Shown: positions 16,701 to 24,793, counted from the stretch's first letter. The stretch is DNA of 64,000 nt from Planctomycetota bacterium (GCA_016795285.1 JAEUIC010000011.1:124001-188000); one strand, 5' to 3'. Numbers and translations: made by a program. Notes: generated by a model from the sequence alone, not told the origin.

Positions 16701-16800
16701 GATCGCAGTCGATGGCGCCGCCGATGATCAGCACCGAGTCGGAGAGGGGAACGGCGCGCCGGGCGCCGCTCTTCGTGTCGAAGAGCTGCAGTTGGAACAC
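13702..16800 (-). CDS. FHA-transmembrane protein with C-terminal CAP (SCP/TAPS) domain
   Basis: 1032 residues. Residues 1-95 form a degenerate FHA domain: LIIGGAIDCDLVL, APKQCRIEL and LLNEQPVG, lacking the Arg, Ser and His that read phosphothreonine. An Ala/Pro-rich linker precedes a membrane span at about 154-176 (AAALVGAIAVLGLLAGAVMIF). A long charged middle follows. The last 130 residues are a CAP domain: ALNEKLWEAADRHSEWMARHG, LSHFEEDD, GENCAVG and SGHHRNLL, with WTQNFGGG at the end. These His and Glu residues form the usual CAP tetrad. CAP domains are typically secreted, so this one should lie outside the cytoplasm. Function of bacterial CAP domains is unsettled; ligand binding or wall interaction is plausible. 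Confidence 0.7.
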   Translation of the reverse strand: MFQLQLFDTKSGARRAVPLSDSVLIIGGAIDCDLVLPGGDIAPKQCRIELADGALRVVDLGSDHETLLNEQPVGRALLNVGDVLKIGAYQLTVLPAAVAAPAAPPPAEPAAPAPSARAPAPAARAAAPRAAARPAPRDERPAPRARSSAKRGSPAAALVGAIAVLGLLAGAVMIFGGGDDGPSDSTRQRQQAQIAKAIELNSECRFEEAIQQLASVIGGDDSAEKLAALEQERAIKLRKKRYDEGKVDLDALRRRVASDLRGDSRGDLVRFIDRNSDLAPLADQGQKLLDDLDARAKQPTVASSSDLEGITLPAQLTVANCVAEADKQVAKQEYGKAIFVLSRVEASGDAEAKQLAAAFARVNGAARKAGEEILARVADQLEHGQALVAIGEFDDDNMRPFKGTDIWYEMLDKADEIEDILDAKYGNNRPFPRRKHHRDKPGTEPKKTSLLELTEDSIVGRKPVAAAERAPSGSAAGDAGRASDAAGAGVSPLQQQARALIAAGDFAGALERLEQALDAAAPSDAKGEIARDHERARRPQRLAGRVTELLATRLPGNADVKLRDGRRARIAGSDGRLLSLQVGAETLALPATELEGASLLSLSARLPLAGEELLDRAFLALAAGSADDFFGALEKLGDHPEWQGSIDSALAFQRGLDRVPPRGFVRHGDRWLTWEEKARETFADEMRAALAAAATGKEAPAAVRARILELSAAAPAVAIAELKARRLVLKGQFEAAPEQPRLAKLRERLELLNDARRHALALIFDETTYFYPYHPPGCPPEKAQLYPEVQREVDLRVDAVRAIWGRESDPPPEPQVSIGATLQQTLEQLQFVRALLADLGAANDDVDQSLRPAFALPTTTRTVHLRNLARDEYERNRLDLDAKVWLLNGSAAPRDGGPSREEIEQVRVTNLYRAMLGKRVLALNEKLWEAADRHSEWMARHGTLSHFEEDDPERTTPEQRMKLAGYAQGAGENCAVGSSGPLEVLQGWCHSSGHHRNLLYDSHTEMGAGQSGSYWTQNFGGGREYKGNLIRD

Positions 16801-16917
16801 GATCGCTCCGAGGAGGCGAGGCGCCGGCTCCGGGCGGTCGCGGCCCGGGGGAGTCCGGCGAGGAAAGGGGGCGGAGTGTAGCTCCGGGCCCCCATTACGG
16901 CAGGAGCGCGGAGCGGG

Positions 16918-18000
16918 TCACGCCCCGGCGCCGGCGCGCACCTCGCTCGAAAGGTCGCGCGGCTCGACCGGGCGGCCGGGATCGGCGAGCGCGACCATCC
17001 GCTGCACCTCGTTCTGCAGCTCGCGGACGTTGCCGGGCCAGCGGTAACGCCGCAGCAACGCGAGCGTCTCGGGCGCATAGGTGGGCGGCTGCGGGCGGCC
17101 CGACTTGCGGGCGGCCTCGATCGAGAGGTGGTCGAGGAGCAGGAGCAGGTCGTCGCCGCGCTCGCGCAGCGGCGGCAGCACGATCTTGATCGGGCTCAGG
17201 CGGAAGAAGAGGTCCTCGCGGAAGAGCCCCTTCTTCACCAGCTCGGCGAGGTCCTTGTTGCTGGCCGAGAGGAAGCGGACGTTGATCTTGATCGGGGCCG
17301 AGGCGCCGACCGGCCGGATCTCCCCCTCCTGCAGCGCGCGCAGCAGCTTCTTCTGCAGCGCGCTGCTCATGTCGCCGACCTCGTCGAGGAAGAGCGTGCC
17401 GCGATCGGCCATCTGGAAGCGCCCCTTGCGCATCCGATCGGCGCCGGTGAAGGCGCCCTTGCTGTGGCCGAAGAGCTCGCTCTCGAGCAGCGATTCGGGG
17501 AACGCGGCGCAGTTCTCGGCGACGTAGGGGCCGTGCTTGCGCGACGAGAGTTCGTGGATCGAGCGGGCGATCTGCTCCTTGCCGGTGCCGCTCTCGCCAT
17601 GGATCACGACGGTCGCGTCGGTCGGCGCCACCTTCAGGATCAGCCGGAAGACGGCCAGCATCTTCGGCGAGCGCGCGACGATCTTCGGGAAGTGGGCGCA
17701 GAGGGTGTCGACGTCGGCGGTCTCGGCGAGCGCCGCCGCGGCGGCGAGTTCGGCGGCGGTCGGCGCGACGAGCGGGAGCGCGGGCGCGCCGCTGCTGTCC
17801 GCTTCGGCCGCCGCGCGGGCAGCGGCCGTCGACGCCGCGGCCGCGGCGGTCGCGGCGCCCGCGGCGAGCAACTCGTCGAGGTCGTGGCGCAGCGCCGCCG
17901 GCCCGTCGGCGCCGAGCTCGTCCTTGTACTCGGAGAGGACGCCGGCGAGGCCGAGCTTCAAGGCGCGGCGCACCGGATCGCCCGCGCGGTCAGAACTCAT
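16918..18000 (-). CDS. Sigma-54 activator AAA+ ATPase without a DNA-binding domain
   Basis: 360 residues. Residues about 1-97 are Ala-rich with no response-regulator, GAF or PAS domain. The central AAA+ module is complete: Walker A GESGTGKE (135-142), the sigma-54 contact loop GAFTGA (182-187), Walker B GTLFLDEVGD (201-210), the arginine region REDLFFRLS (261-269), and WPGNVRELQNEV (321-332). It ends 28 residues later with no Fis-type helix-turn-helix, and the 117 bases before the next gene leave no room for one. Such proteins can activate sigma-54 polymerase from solution or depend on a partner. The gene overlaps the end of the helicase gene by 11 bases and lies upstream of the FHA-CAP gene. 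Confidence 0.85.
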   Translation of the reverse strand: MSSDRAGDPVRRALKLGLAGVLSEYKDELGADGPAALRHDLDELLAAGAATAAAAASTAAARAAAEADSSGAPALPLVAPTAAELAAAAALAETADVDTLCAHFPKIVARSPKMLAVFRLILKVAPTDATVVIHGESGTGKEQIARSIHELSSRKHGPYVAENCAAFPESLLESELFGHSKGAFTGADRMRKGRFQMADRGTLFLDEVGDMSSALQKKLLRALQEGEIRPVGASAPIKINVRFLSASNKDLAELVKKGLFREDLFFRLSPIKIVLPPLRERGDDLLLLLDHLSIEAARKSGRPQPPTYAPETLALLRRYRWPGNVRELQNEVQRMVALADPGRPVEPRDLSSEVRAGAGA

Positions 18001-20188
18001 GCGAGCGCACCTTCTTCAATCGCGCGTAGTTGAGGTCGAGCAGCTTCTCGCCGCTGCGGAACACCACGCGCACGCGGCTCGAGCGGCCGCGCCCCACCAC
18101 GTCGAGGATCTTGCCGACGCCGAACTTCTCGTGCTCGACGCGCTCGCCGGCGACGAACCCCTCGCTCTCGGCGACCTCGTCGTCCAGCACGACCTGCACC
18201 GCGCGCGGCGCCGCATCGAACGTCTCGTCGGCCGCGACGCCGCCGTCGATCAGGTGCGGCGGGAGGTCGTGGAGGAAGCGGCTCGGCGTGGCCGGCTCGG
18301 AGCGGCCGAAGACGAAGCGCTGCCCGGCGTGCGACAGGTAGAGCCGCTCGCGCGCGCGCGTGATGCCGACGTAGAAGAGGCGCCGCTCCTCCTCGATCTC
18401 GAGCGGCGAGTCGGCGCGCCGATGCGGGAGGCGCGTCTCCTCGAGCCCGGCCAGGAAGACCGCCGCGAACTCGAGCCCCTTCGCCGCGTGCAGCGTCATC
18501 AGCGACACCGCATCGGTCCGCTCGGCCCCGGCATCGTCGGCATCCTGCACCAGCGCGCGCTCCTCGAGGAATCGGGCCAGCCCGCCCTCGGGATTGGTCA
18601 CGTCGAAGTCGTTGGCATCCGCGATGAGTTCGCGCACGTTGTCGATCCGCTCGCCGCCGTCGATCTCGCCATACGCCTCGGTGAGGTGGCTCTCGTAGCC
18701 GACCACGCTGATCAGCTCTTGCAAGAGAGCGGCCACCGGACGGTCGGGTGCCGAACGCAGCCAGCGCAGCCACGCGGCGAGCGCGACCGCACCTTTCCCG
18801 GCGACCCCCTTCAGCCGCGGCCGGCGCGCCTCGTCCTCGACGAGGGTGCAGTAGTCGACGCCCGCCTCCCGCGCCGCCTGGAGGAGCTGCCCCTGCGCGA
18901 CCTCGCCGATCCCGCGCGGGGGCGTGTTCACCACCCGCAGGAAGGCCTCGGGGTCGCGCGGATTCGCCTTCAAGCGGAGCCACGCGAGCAGGTCCTTCAC
19001 CTCCTTGCGCGCGTAGAACTCGAGCGCCCCGACCACGCGATAAGCGATCCCGCGCGCGCGCAGCGCCGCCTCGAACGGCCGCGACAGCGCGTTCGTGCGG
19101 TAGAGCACGGCGATCTCCCGGCTGCGCACGCCGTGGTCGGCGATCAGCCGGAAGATCTCGCGCGCGACCAGCTCCGCCTCGTCGTTGTCGGTCCAGCCGA
19201 AGAGCAGCCGCGGCCGCTCGCCGTAGTCGAGCACCGGCACGAGGCCGCGCTCGACGCGGTGGACGTTCTTCTCGATCACCGCCGAGGCGACCGCGAGGAT
19301 CGCCCCCTTCGAGCGGTAGTTCTGCTCGAGGCGGACCATCGTGGCGGTCGGGTAGCGGCGCGTGAACTCGAGGATGTTCGAGAGGTCGGCGCCGCGCCAC
19401 GCGTAGATGCTCTGGTCGGGGTCGCCGCACGCCGCGAGGTTGCCGTGGCCCGACGCGAGCAGGTCGGCGAGCTCGCTCTGCACCTTGTTGGTGTCCTGGT
19501 ACTCGTCGACCAGCACGTGCTCGAAGCGGCTGCGCCACGGCGCGCCCGCGATCGGATCGGCGACAAGCCGGCGCGCCTCGAGCAGCAGGTCGTCGAAGTC
19601 GAGCAGCCGTCCCTCGCGCATCGTCGTCGCGAGCTCGGGCCACAGCTCCGAAGCCACCGTGCCGAGCGCGGCGGCGCCCGGTCGCCACGCCGGCTCGTGC
19701 GCCTCCTGCTTCGCCGACTCGGGCGAGAGGCCGTGGTTCTTCCAGAGCGAGATCTGCTCGACGACCCCCTCGGGACGCACCTCCTTCGGGTCGTGCCCAT
19801 GCGCCTTCAGCAGGCGGCGCACGATCGCCACGAGGTCGTCGCGGTCGCAGATCGTGAAGTCGCGCGACAGGCCGATCGCCTCGCCGCCGAGGCGCAGCAG
19901 CTTCGCCGCCGCCGCGTGGAAGGTGCTGACCCAGGCGTGCGAGCCGGGCAGCAGCTGCTCGACGCGCGCCGCCATCTCGCGCGCCGCCTTGTTGGTGAAG
20001 GTGATCGCCAGCAGCCGGTGCGGCGCGACGCCGCGCGCGACGAGCGCCGCGATGCGCCGCGTGATGACGCGCGTCTTGCCCGAGCCGGCGCCGGCGACGA
20101 TCAGCAGCGGGCCGTGCTGATGGGAGACGGCCGCGCGCTGCGCGTCGTTCAGGCCGTCGAGCAGGGCAGGAGGGAGGGGACGATCCAC
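17990..20188 (-). CDS. UvrD/PcrA-type superfamily 1 DNA helicase
   Basis: 732 residues with all SF1A helicase motifs in order: Q motif LNDAQRAAV, motif I AGAGSGKT (about 32-38), Ia TFTNKAAREMAARV, II VLVDEYQDTN, III GDPDQSIYAWRGA, IV VRLEQNYRS, V VSLMTLHAAKGLEF and VI VGITRARERL. It unwinds DNA in a 3' to 5' direction during repair and replication-conflict removal. The C-terminal RVEHEKFGVGKILDV region is the Tudor-like part of PcrA/UvrD that contacts RNA polymerase. The start is GTG 20188 (VDRPLPPALL), the position usual for the family; the frame extends further upstream over acpS antisense. Its stop lies inside the next gene. Confidence 0.9.
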   Translation of the reverse strand: MDRPLPPALLDGLNDAQRAAVSHQHGPLLIVAGAGSGKTRVITRRIAALVARGVAPHRLLAITFTNKAAREMAARVEQLLPGSHAWVSTFHAAAAKLLRLGGEAIGLSRDFTICDRDDLVAIVRRLLKAHGHDPKEVRPEGVVEQISLWKNHGLSPESAKQEAHEPAWRPGAAALGTVASELWPELATTMREGRLLDFDDLLLEARRLVADPIAGAPWRSRFEHVLVDEYQDTNKVQSELADLLASGHGNLAACGDPDQSIYAWRGADLSNILEFTRRYPTATMVRLEQNYRSKGAILAVASAVIEKNVHRVERGLVPVLDYGERPRLLFGWTDNDEAELVAREIFRLIADHGVRSREIAVLYRTNALSRPFEAALRARGIAYRVVGALEFYARKEVKDLLAWLRLKANPRDPEAFLRVVNTPPRGIGEVAQGQLLQAAREAGVDYCTLVEDEARRPRLKGVAGKGAVALAAWLRWLRSAPDRPVAALLQELISVVGYESHLTEAYGEIDGGERIDNVRELIADANDFDVTNPEGGLARFLEERALVQDADDAGAERTDAVSLMTLHAAKGLEFAAVFLAGLEETRLPHRRADSPLEIEEERRLFYVGITRARERLYLSHAGQRFVFGRSEPATPSRFLHDLPPHLIDGGVAADETFDAAPRAVQVVLDDEVAESEGFVAGERVEHEKFGVGKILDVVGRGRSSRVRVVFRSGEKLLDLNYARLKKVRSHEF

Positions 20189-20263
20189 GCGCGACGCGCT
20201 CCACGGTGAGGGACCGCGCAGGCTAGCGAGGGCGACCGCTAAGGTGGCGCGGAGGAGGCCGCC

Positions 20264-20641
20264 GTGATCGTCGGGATCGGGATCGACGCCGTCGAGATCG
20301 ACCGGATCGAGGAGCTGCTCGCCCGCTTCGGCGAGCGAGCGGAGGTGCGCCTCTTCACGCCGCGCGAACTCGAGCTGGCGGGGAGCGGCCTGCGGCGCCG
20401 CGAGACGCTCGCCGCGCGCTTCGCCGCCAAGGAGGCGGCGATGAAAGCGCTCGGCGCCGGACTCGGGCAAGGTGTCGCGTTCGCCGAGATCGAGGTCGAC
20501 CGCTTGCCGTCCGGCGCGCCGCTGCTGCGGCTCACGGGCGGAGCCGCAGCGCGCGCGCAGGCGGTCGGCGCGACCCGCTGCCACGTCTCGCTGACCCACA
20601 CCGCCACCACCGCCAGCGCGATCGTCCTCCTCGAATCGTGA
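20264..20641 (+). CDS. acpS: Holo-[acyl-carrier-protein] synthase
   Basis: 125 residues, the usual size. It moves 4'-phosphopantetheine from CoA to the serine of acyl carrier protein. Seen: IVGIGIDAVEIDRI with metal-binding Asp8, ARFAAKEAAMKALG with Glu57, and CHVSLTHTATTASAIVLLE at the C-terminus. The start is GTG 20264, behind GGAGG at 20253-20257. It is divergent from the helicase gene and stands alone. Cytoplasmic, trimeric in the family. Confidence 0.93.
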   Translation: MIVGIGIDAVEIDRIEELLARFGERAEVRLFTPRELELAGSGLRRRETLAARFAAKEAAMKALGAGLGQGVAFAEIEVDRLPSGAPLLRLTGGAAARAQAVGATRCHVSLTHTATTASAIVLLES

Positions 20642-20695
20642 GGGGACGAACGTGCGGTGCTGCTCGCTGCGCTCGGCTCGCGGACGGCCGGCGCG

Positions 20696-21499
20696 TCAGG
20701 GGATGCGGATCTCGACGTCGAAGCGCGGCTCGCTGTCGTCGGCATGGAACGAGGCCCACGCCTCCTCGACCCCGCGCGCCGTCGTCGTCGAGAGGACGAT
20801 GGCGATGTCGACGCCGCTTCCGGCATGGTCGACCAGCAGCGCCTCGCGCAGCGCGAGCAGGTCAATCGCGCCCGAAGGCAGTGCATCGGTGACCGTCGAG
20901 TCGACTTGGGTGAAGGACGGGCCGATGGCGCCGTTGCGCGTCGAACGGTGGCCGACCATCACGGTCAGCACGGCCGGCTTGCGCTCGCGACCGATCAGCT
21001 CGAGCCGTTCGGCGGAGCCGTCGGGCGAATCGTCGAGCACGGCCAGCTCGAAACGGCCGTTCAGGTTGAGGAGCGGCTCGCCGCCGAGCGCGTTCTTCGC
21101 CGGGACGAACTCGCCGTAGATCAGCTTGCGCGGCCCCTTGGTGAGCAGGTCGAGCGTGGTGACGGCGAACGGGTCGGGCTCGGAGCCGACGGTGCCGACG
21201 AAGAGGTCGGTGCGCGAGTGCGAATGGAGGAGGAGCCCGGTCTGGTCGGGGCGCCCATTGGCGTCGAGCTTCACGGTCTTGCCGTGGACCGCGATCCAGC
21301 CGATGGCCGGTCGCTCCGGAACGCCGAGGCCAGCAGCGCCATCGCTGCGGGAGCCCGAGGCATCGCCGCCGCCGCGGAACGGCAGGATGTCGATGCCCTC
21401 GTCACCACCGCCGCCGAAGAGCGACGGCGGCGTAGCGAGCGCAGCAGCGCCGATCAGCGCTGCACCGAACCATCCACCGAGAAGATTCCGGCACCCCAT
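20696..21499 (-). CDS. Hypothetical secreted protein of the sigma/anti-sigma operon
   Basis: 267 residues. The first 24 (MGCRNLLGGWFGAALIGAAALA) form a signal peptide. The mature protein is predicted beta-rich (GWIAVHGKTVKLDANGRPD, FELAVLDDSPDGSAERLELIG, VEIRIP) and I recognise no family. It starts 24 bases after the stop of the anti-sigma gene, so it is likely in the same operon. It may be an envelope target or stress sensor of that sigma factor. Confidence 0.6.
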   Translation of the reverse strand: MGCRNLLGGWFGAALIGAAALATPPSLFGGGGDEGIDILPFRGGGDASGSRSDGAAGLGVPERPAIGWIAVHGKTVKLDANGRPDQTGLLLHSHSRTDLFVGTVGSEPDPFAVTTLDLLTKGPRKLIYGEFVPAKNALGGEPLLNLNGRFELAVLDDSPDGSAERLELIGRERKPAVLTVMVGHRSTRNGAIGPSFTQVDSTVTDALPSGAIDLLALREALLVDHAGSGVDIAIVLSTTTARGVEEAWASFHADDSEPRFDVEIRIP

Positions 21500-21523
21500 G
21501 GTCTCTACCTCGCGTGCCTTGGG

Positions 21524-22567
21524 TTAGCTGGCGAAGAGCAACGGGTAACGACCACGCAGACGCGTCAAGAAGCTGCGATGACGCAGCAGGACTTGGCGGA
21601 AATCGCGCGCTCGTCGGAAGGCCGGTGCAGTGAGCGTTTCGAGGTGCTGCGGGAAGGAGGTCGCGAGTCGATCGATCGCCTGTTCGGCCTCCTCGAGGCG
21701 ACCGAGCTTCACGCTGTAGATCGAGATGTTGGTGAGCGCGGCGGCTTGATACACGTCGTTGTGATCGCGCTCCGCGCGCGCGAGCACTTCGCGCTCGAGC
21801 TCGACGGCGCGATCGAACTGCTGCGCCATCGAATAGACGCGCGAGAGCTGCTGCAGCGCGAAGAACTGGTTCGCCGCATCAGCGTTCGAGTGGAGCACCG
21901 TCCGCAGCAGCTGCCGAGCGCGGTCGTAGCGCCCGGTCATGCTGTGGTACTTGGCGAGGTAGATGCGCGCCGCGTGGTGGTCGTGCTGGAGCCGCAAGCA
22001 CTGCTCGAGGCACGCGCGCCCGGCCTCGAACGCCGCATCGGGCTCGACGTCGTCGGCGCTGGCGAAGAGCCCCTTCTTCTGCGCGAGCGTGTCGCGCCCG
22101 TCGGCGCCCGGCTGCTTGGCGAGGCCGTGGTGCTCGCGGAAGAGCGCCTGCCCCTTGTGGGCGAGCTTGCTGATCGAACCCGGCTTCTTGGCGAAGACGC
22201 GCACGCCGCGCAGATTCGGGCTGGCGGTGAGCCCCTTCGCGACGAGCGCCTTGCCGAGCTCGTAGAGCACGGTGGCGAGCTTGCCGCAGTTGTCGTCGAG
22301 GAGACGGCGCGTGAGGTCGCCCCACAGCTCGGTGCCGCTCGGAAGCGCGCCCTCGGTCTGGGCGGCGCCGAACAGGTGGAGGCGCGACATCCCGGCGAGC
22401 GCCTCGACGTAGGAGCGGCAGCCGTCGCAGCCGGCGAGGTGGAGCGCGATCTCGTCGCCATCGAGCGCGGTCTTCTCGCCGTCGACGAAGGCCGAGAGGT
22501 CGGCCTCGAAGCGTGCGCAAGCCGACTTCGCGCGTCGCGCGTGGTCGTGCAGCGTCTGCTCGCTCAT
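21524..22567 (-). CDS. Soluble zinc-finger anti-sigma factor with TPR repeats
   Basis: 347 residues. Residues 17-58 match a zinc anti-sigma (ZAS) finger: CARFEADLSAFVDG followed by ALHLAGCDGC, with His43, Cys47 and Cys50 as ligands. Residues 200-330 are helical TPR-like repeats (AARIYLAKYHSMTGRYDRARQLL, AAALTNISIYSVKLGRLEEAEQAI). There is no membrane span, unlike most anti-sigma factors of this family, so it should sense a cytoplasmic signal or partner. Its ATG (22565-22567) overlaps the stop of the sigma gene (22564-22566) as ATGA, fixing the pair stoichiometrically. Confidence 0.75.
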   Translation of the reverse strand: MSEQTLHDHARRAKSACARFEADLSAFVDGEKTALDGDEIALHLAGCDGCRSYVEALAGMSRLHLFGAAQTEGALPSGTELWGDLTRRLLDDNCGKLATVLYELGKALVAKGLTASPNLRGVRVFAKKPGSISKLAHKGQALFREHHGLAKQPGADGRDTLAQKKGLFASADDVEPDAAFEAGRACLEQCLRLQHDHHAARIYLAKYHSMTGRYDRARQLLRTVLHSNADAANQFFALQQLSRVYSMAQQFDRAVELEREVLARAERDHNDVYQAAALTNISIYSVKLGRLEEAEQAIDRLATSFPQHLETLTAPAFRRARDFRQVLLRHRSFLTRLRGRYPLLFAS

Positions 22568-23385
22568 GGCCGCGCCTCCGGCACTTCAGGCTTCAGGGCA
22601 TCCGACATCAGCGTGTCCGACATCGCCCGCAGCAGCTTCTTGCGCGCCCGGCAGACGATCATCTTGAGGTTCTCGAGACGAACCCCCATACGCTCGGCAG
22701 CGCGCCGATACTTGAGACCTTTCACTTCGATCAGTTGGAGCGCCTTCTTCTCGCGCTCTTTCAGCTCCGACTCGAAGACCGCGCGATAGGCGACCAGGCA
22801 GAGCGCGTACATCTGCGCCGCGCGGGTCGACTCCTCGACATCGGAGAGGAGTTCGTCGGGCGCGGCCATCCGCTCGTCCTCGACCACCTCGGCGAGCGGG
22901 TCGAGATCGACCTCGGCGCGCGGCACGTTGCGCAGGTGCTTCAAGAGCGTGTTGCGGACGATCGAGAACGACCAGTTCCGGAACGAGCAGTCCTTCTCGT
23001 TCCGGAAGCGGTGCGGATAGCGATAGATCGAGAGGAAGACGTCCTGCAGGACGTCCTTCGCATCGATGCCCGGATGGGCGAAGCGCAACCGCTTCAAGAT
23101 CACGAGCAGGATCTGCCGGTGGCAGAGCTCGTAGAGGAGCGAGAAGCAGTCGAGGTTCTGCGTTCTCGTGAAGGCCTCCATGAGGAGGCTCGCCAACGCT
23201 TCCGGGGAGAGCTGGCCTTGCTGCCGAAGAGCCGCGCTGCGATCGCGGAACTCCTCGCGCATGCCGACCGGCAGTGCTGCGAACGCCGCCGGAAGGCGAC
23301 TGTTCACGACCGCCGGGATCGCGCCGGGAACATCCGGCACGATCGCCACTGGCTCCTCGGATCGACTGGTTGTCGATCGACGCAT
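22564..23385 (-). CDS. ECF-like sigma-70 family RNA polymerase sigma factor
   Basis: 273 residues. Region 2 is visible as DAKDVLQDVFLSIYRYPHRF and SFRNWSFSIVRNTLLKHLR, region 4 as LQLIEVKGLKYRRAAERMGVRLENLKMIVCRARKKLLRAM. There is no region 1.1 or 3, as in ECF factors. The N-terminal 60 residues are Pro- and Ala-rich. The start is ATG 23385 (MRRSTTSRSEE). It directs RNA polymerase to its own regulon and is presumably held by the zinc-finger protein encoded next. ECF factors often control their own operon, so a promoter is expected in the 274 bases upstream. Confidence 0.85.
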   Translation of the reverse strand: MRRSTTSRSEEPVAIVPDVPGAIPAVVNSRLPAAFAALPVGMREEFRDRSAALRQQGQLSPEALASLLMEAFTRTQNLDCFSLLYELCHRQILLVILKRLRFAHPGIDAKDVLQDVFLSIYRYPHRFRNEKDCSFRNWSFSIVRNTLLKHLRNVPRAEVDLDPLAEVVEDERMAAPDELLSDVEESTRAAQMYALCLVAYRAVFESELKEREKKALQLIEVKGLKYRRAAERMGVRLENLKMIVCRARKKLLRAMSDTLMSDALKPEVPEARP

Positions 23386-23659
23386 CGCCACGTCCGATCC
23401 TGGAAAGGCTTCGGGGTCGTCCGCCTTCCGCTCGCCCGCGCGGAAGGGCCCATCGGATCGACACCTCGCATTCGCTCGGACCGATCGCGCCAACCGGCTG
23501 GACGAGGACGACGTGGATCGCTGCGGCGATTCTCGATCGAACTCGTTCGGGCGGTGGGCGCGATTCCCGCGACCCGGCAGAGCGTAGAGCGCGCTGCGCG
23601 GCTCGCGAGACGGGCACTGAAATAACGCCGAGTTCTTCTCCCTGCTAGTGGCGAAATCT
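23386..23659. promoter_or_regulatory. Upstream region of the sigma/anti-sigma operon
   Basis: No credible gene lies here. The distal part, near 23620-23680, holds short runs such as TGAAATAACG and GCGAAATCTT that are conspicuously AT-rich for this window. It is the only place for the promoter of the sigma operon. I could not fix -35 and -10 boxes with a proper spacing, so only the region is marked. Confidence 0.35.
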
Positions 23660-24793
23660 TCACGGACCTTTTGCGGAGTTCCCCTCGTCGCCGCTCGCAC
23701 GCTCTTCGTGCGGACTCCGTTCGCCCGGTTCGGAGCCTCGCCCGAAACCGTCGACGCGACCCAACCAAGCTGGGGGCAACTTCGCCCGCTCTCCGGCGTC
23801 GCGCAGCGCCTCGCCGGGGATGAACAGTGGAAGACCGGCGTCCACCTCTTCGCGGAGCACCGGCAGCGGATCGCCTGGCCGCGGTGGCGGCGCGCCCCAT
23901 GGATAGCCGCGCAACTCTTCCTCGAACGTGGCGCGACGCATCGGCAGCAACCGCTCGTAGTCAGCGAGCGAAGCGGGCTCGAGCAACGCGAAGAGGCGCA
24001 CGAAGCTCGCCGCATCGCCGAGCAGCGGCCGCTCCTCGCCCGTGTCGTCTTGCACGCGCACGCGCCCCAGCGCCTCTTCGAGCGCGCGTCCGACGAACGG
24101 CACCTTGCTCCACGCGATCTCGCGCCCGAAACGGGCCGCGACGCAATCGCACAGCTCGTCGAGCGCGAGCGGCGGCGCGCGGCCGATCTCGATCGAGCGC
24201 CCCGCCGCGCGATGGTCATCGAGCGCGCTCGCCAGCGCGATCGCCACGTCGCCGACCGCGCTCGGCTGCACGCGACCGCCGCGCAGCAACGGCAGCCGCA
24301 GCGTCCCGCCGACGCGTACCACCTGCGCGAGCGCCAGCAACCACGGCGCGTCGGCGGCGGTGACCACGCTCGCGCGCAGGATGACGAACGGCAGGCCGCT
24401 CGCGCGCAGCAGCGCCTCCGCCTCGCCCTTCGCGCGCAGCCACGGATGGCCCGAATCGGCCGCGGCGCCGCACGCCGAGAGGAAGACGAAGCGCTCGACG
24501 CGGCGCGCCCGGCCGAACTCGAGCAGCGCGCGCATCGCCGCCACTTCCGCGTCGGCGTGCGCCGGCGCCTGACCCGGCGCGACGCCGGCGAGATGGACGA
24601 TCGCGCGCGCTTCGGGCAGCGCCGCGAGCAGCGCCTCGGCGCGCGTCACGTCGAGCGAATGGAGCGCGGGCCCGCCCTCGATGCCCGGCCCGCGCGGTCG
24701 ACGCGACAGCTCGCTCCACGGCCGCCGACCGGCCGGCAGCAGCTCGACGAGCGCGCGGCCGACCAGTCCGGTCGCTCCCGCGACGACGATCAC
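23660..24793 (-). CDS. NAD(P)-binding SDR-type sugar epimerase/NDUFA9-like protein
   Basis: 377 residues. It opens with VIVVAGATGLVGRALVELL, the GxxGxxG Rossmann motif of extended or atypical SDR proteins. IVHLAGVAP and VFLSACGAAADSGHPWLRAKGEAEALLRASGLPFVILRAS are the expected substrate-site strands; the usual catalytic YxxxK is not evident. The atypical group includes NDUFA9-like proteins that bind NAD(P) without catalysis. The GTG start (24791-24793) overlaps the exonuclease stop (24790-24792). The last 110 residues carry no family signature I recognise. Exact substrate unknown. Confidence 0.7.
   Translation of the reverse strand: MIVVAGATGLVGRALVELLPAGRRPWSELSRRPRGPGIEGGPALHSLDVTRAEALLAALPEARAIVHLAGVAPGQAPAHADAEVAAMRALLEFGRARRVERFVFLSACGAAADSGHPWLRAKGEAEALLRASGLPFVILRASVVTAADAPWLLALAQVVRVGGTLRLPLLRGGRVQPSAVGDVAIALASALDDHRAAGRSIEIGRAPPLALDELCDCVAARFGREIAWSKVPFVGRALEEALGRVRVQDDTGEERPLLGDAASFVRLFALLEPASLADYERLLPMRRATFEEELRGYPWGAPPPRPGDPLPVLREEVDAGLPLFIPGEALRDAGERAKLPPAWLGRVDGFGRGSEPGERSPHEERASGDEGNSAKGP

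Noticed and set aside
13792-16881. Rightward 1029-residue frame
   Set aside because: Antisense to the FHA-CAP gene; no motifs, Leu/Arg/Val/Glu bias typical of shadows of GC-rich genes.
16801-16917. Missing helix-turn-helix of the sigma-54 activator hidden by a frameshift
   Set aside because: I looked at the 117 bases after the stop. They are too short and too low in suitable codons for a Fis-type domain, so a true HTH-less protein is preferred.
23168-23900. Short rightward frames near the sigma factor gene
   Set aside because: They overlap the sigma gene or its upstream region, differ in composition from real genes here, and have no ribosome site or motif.
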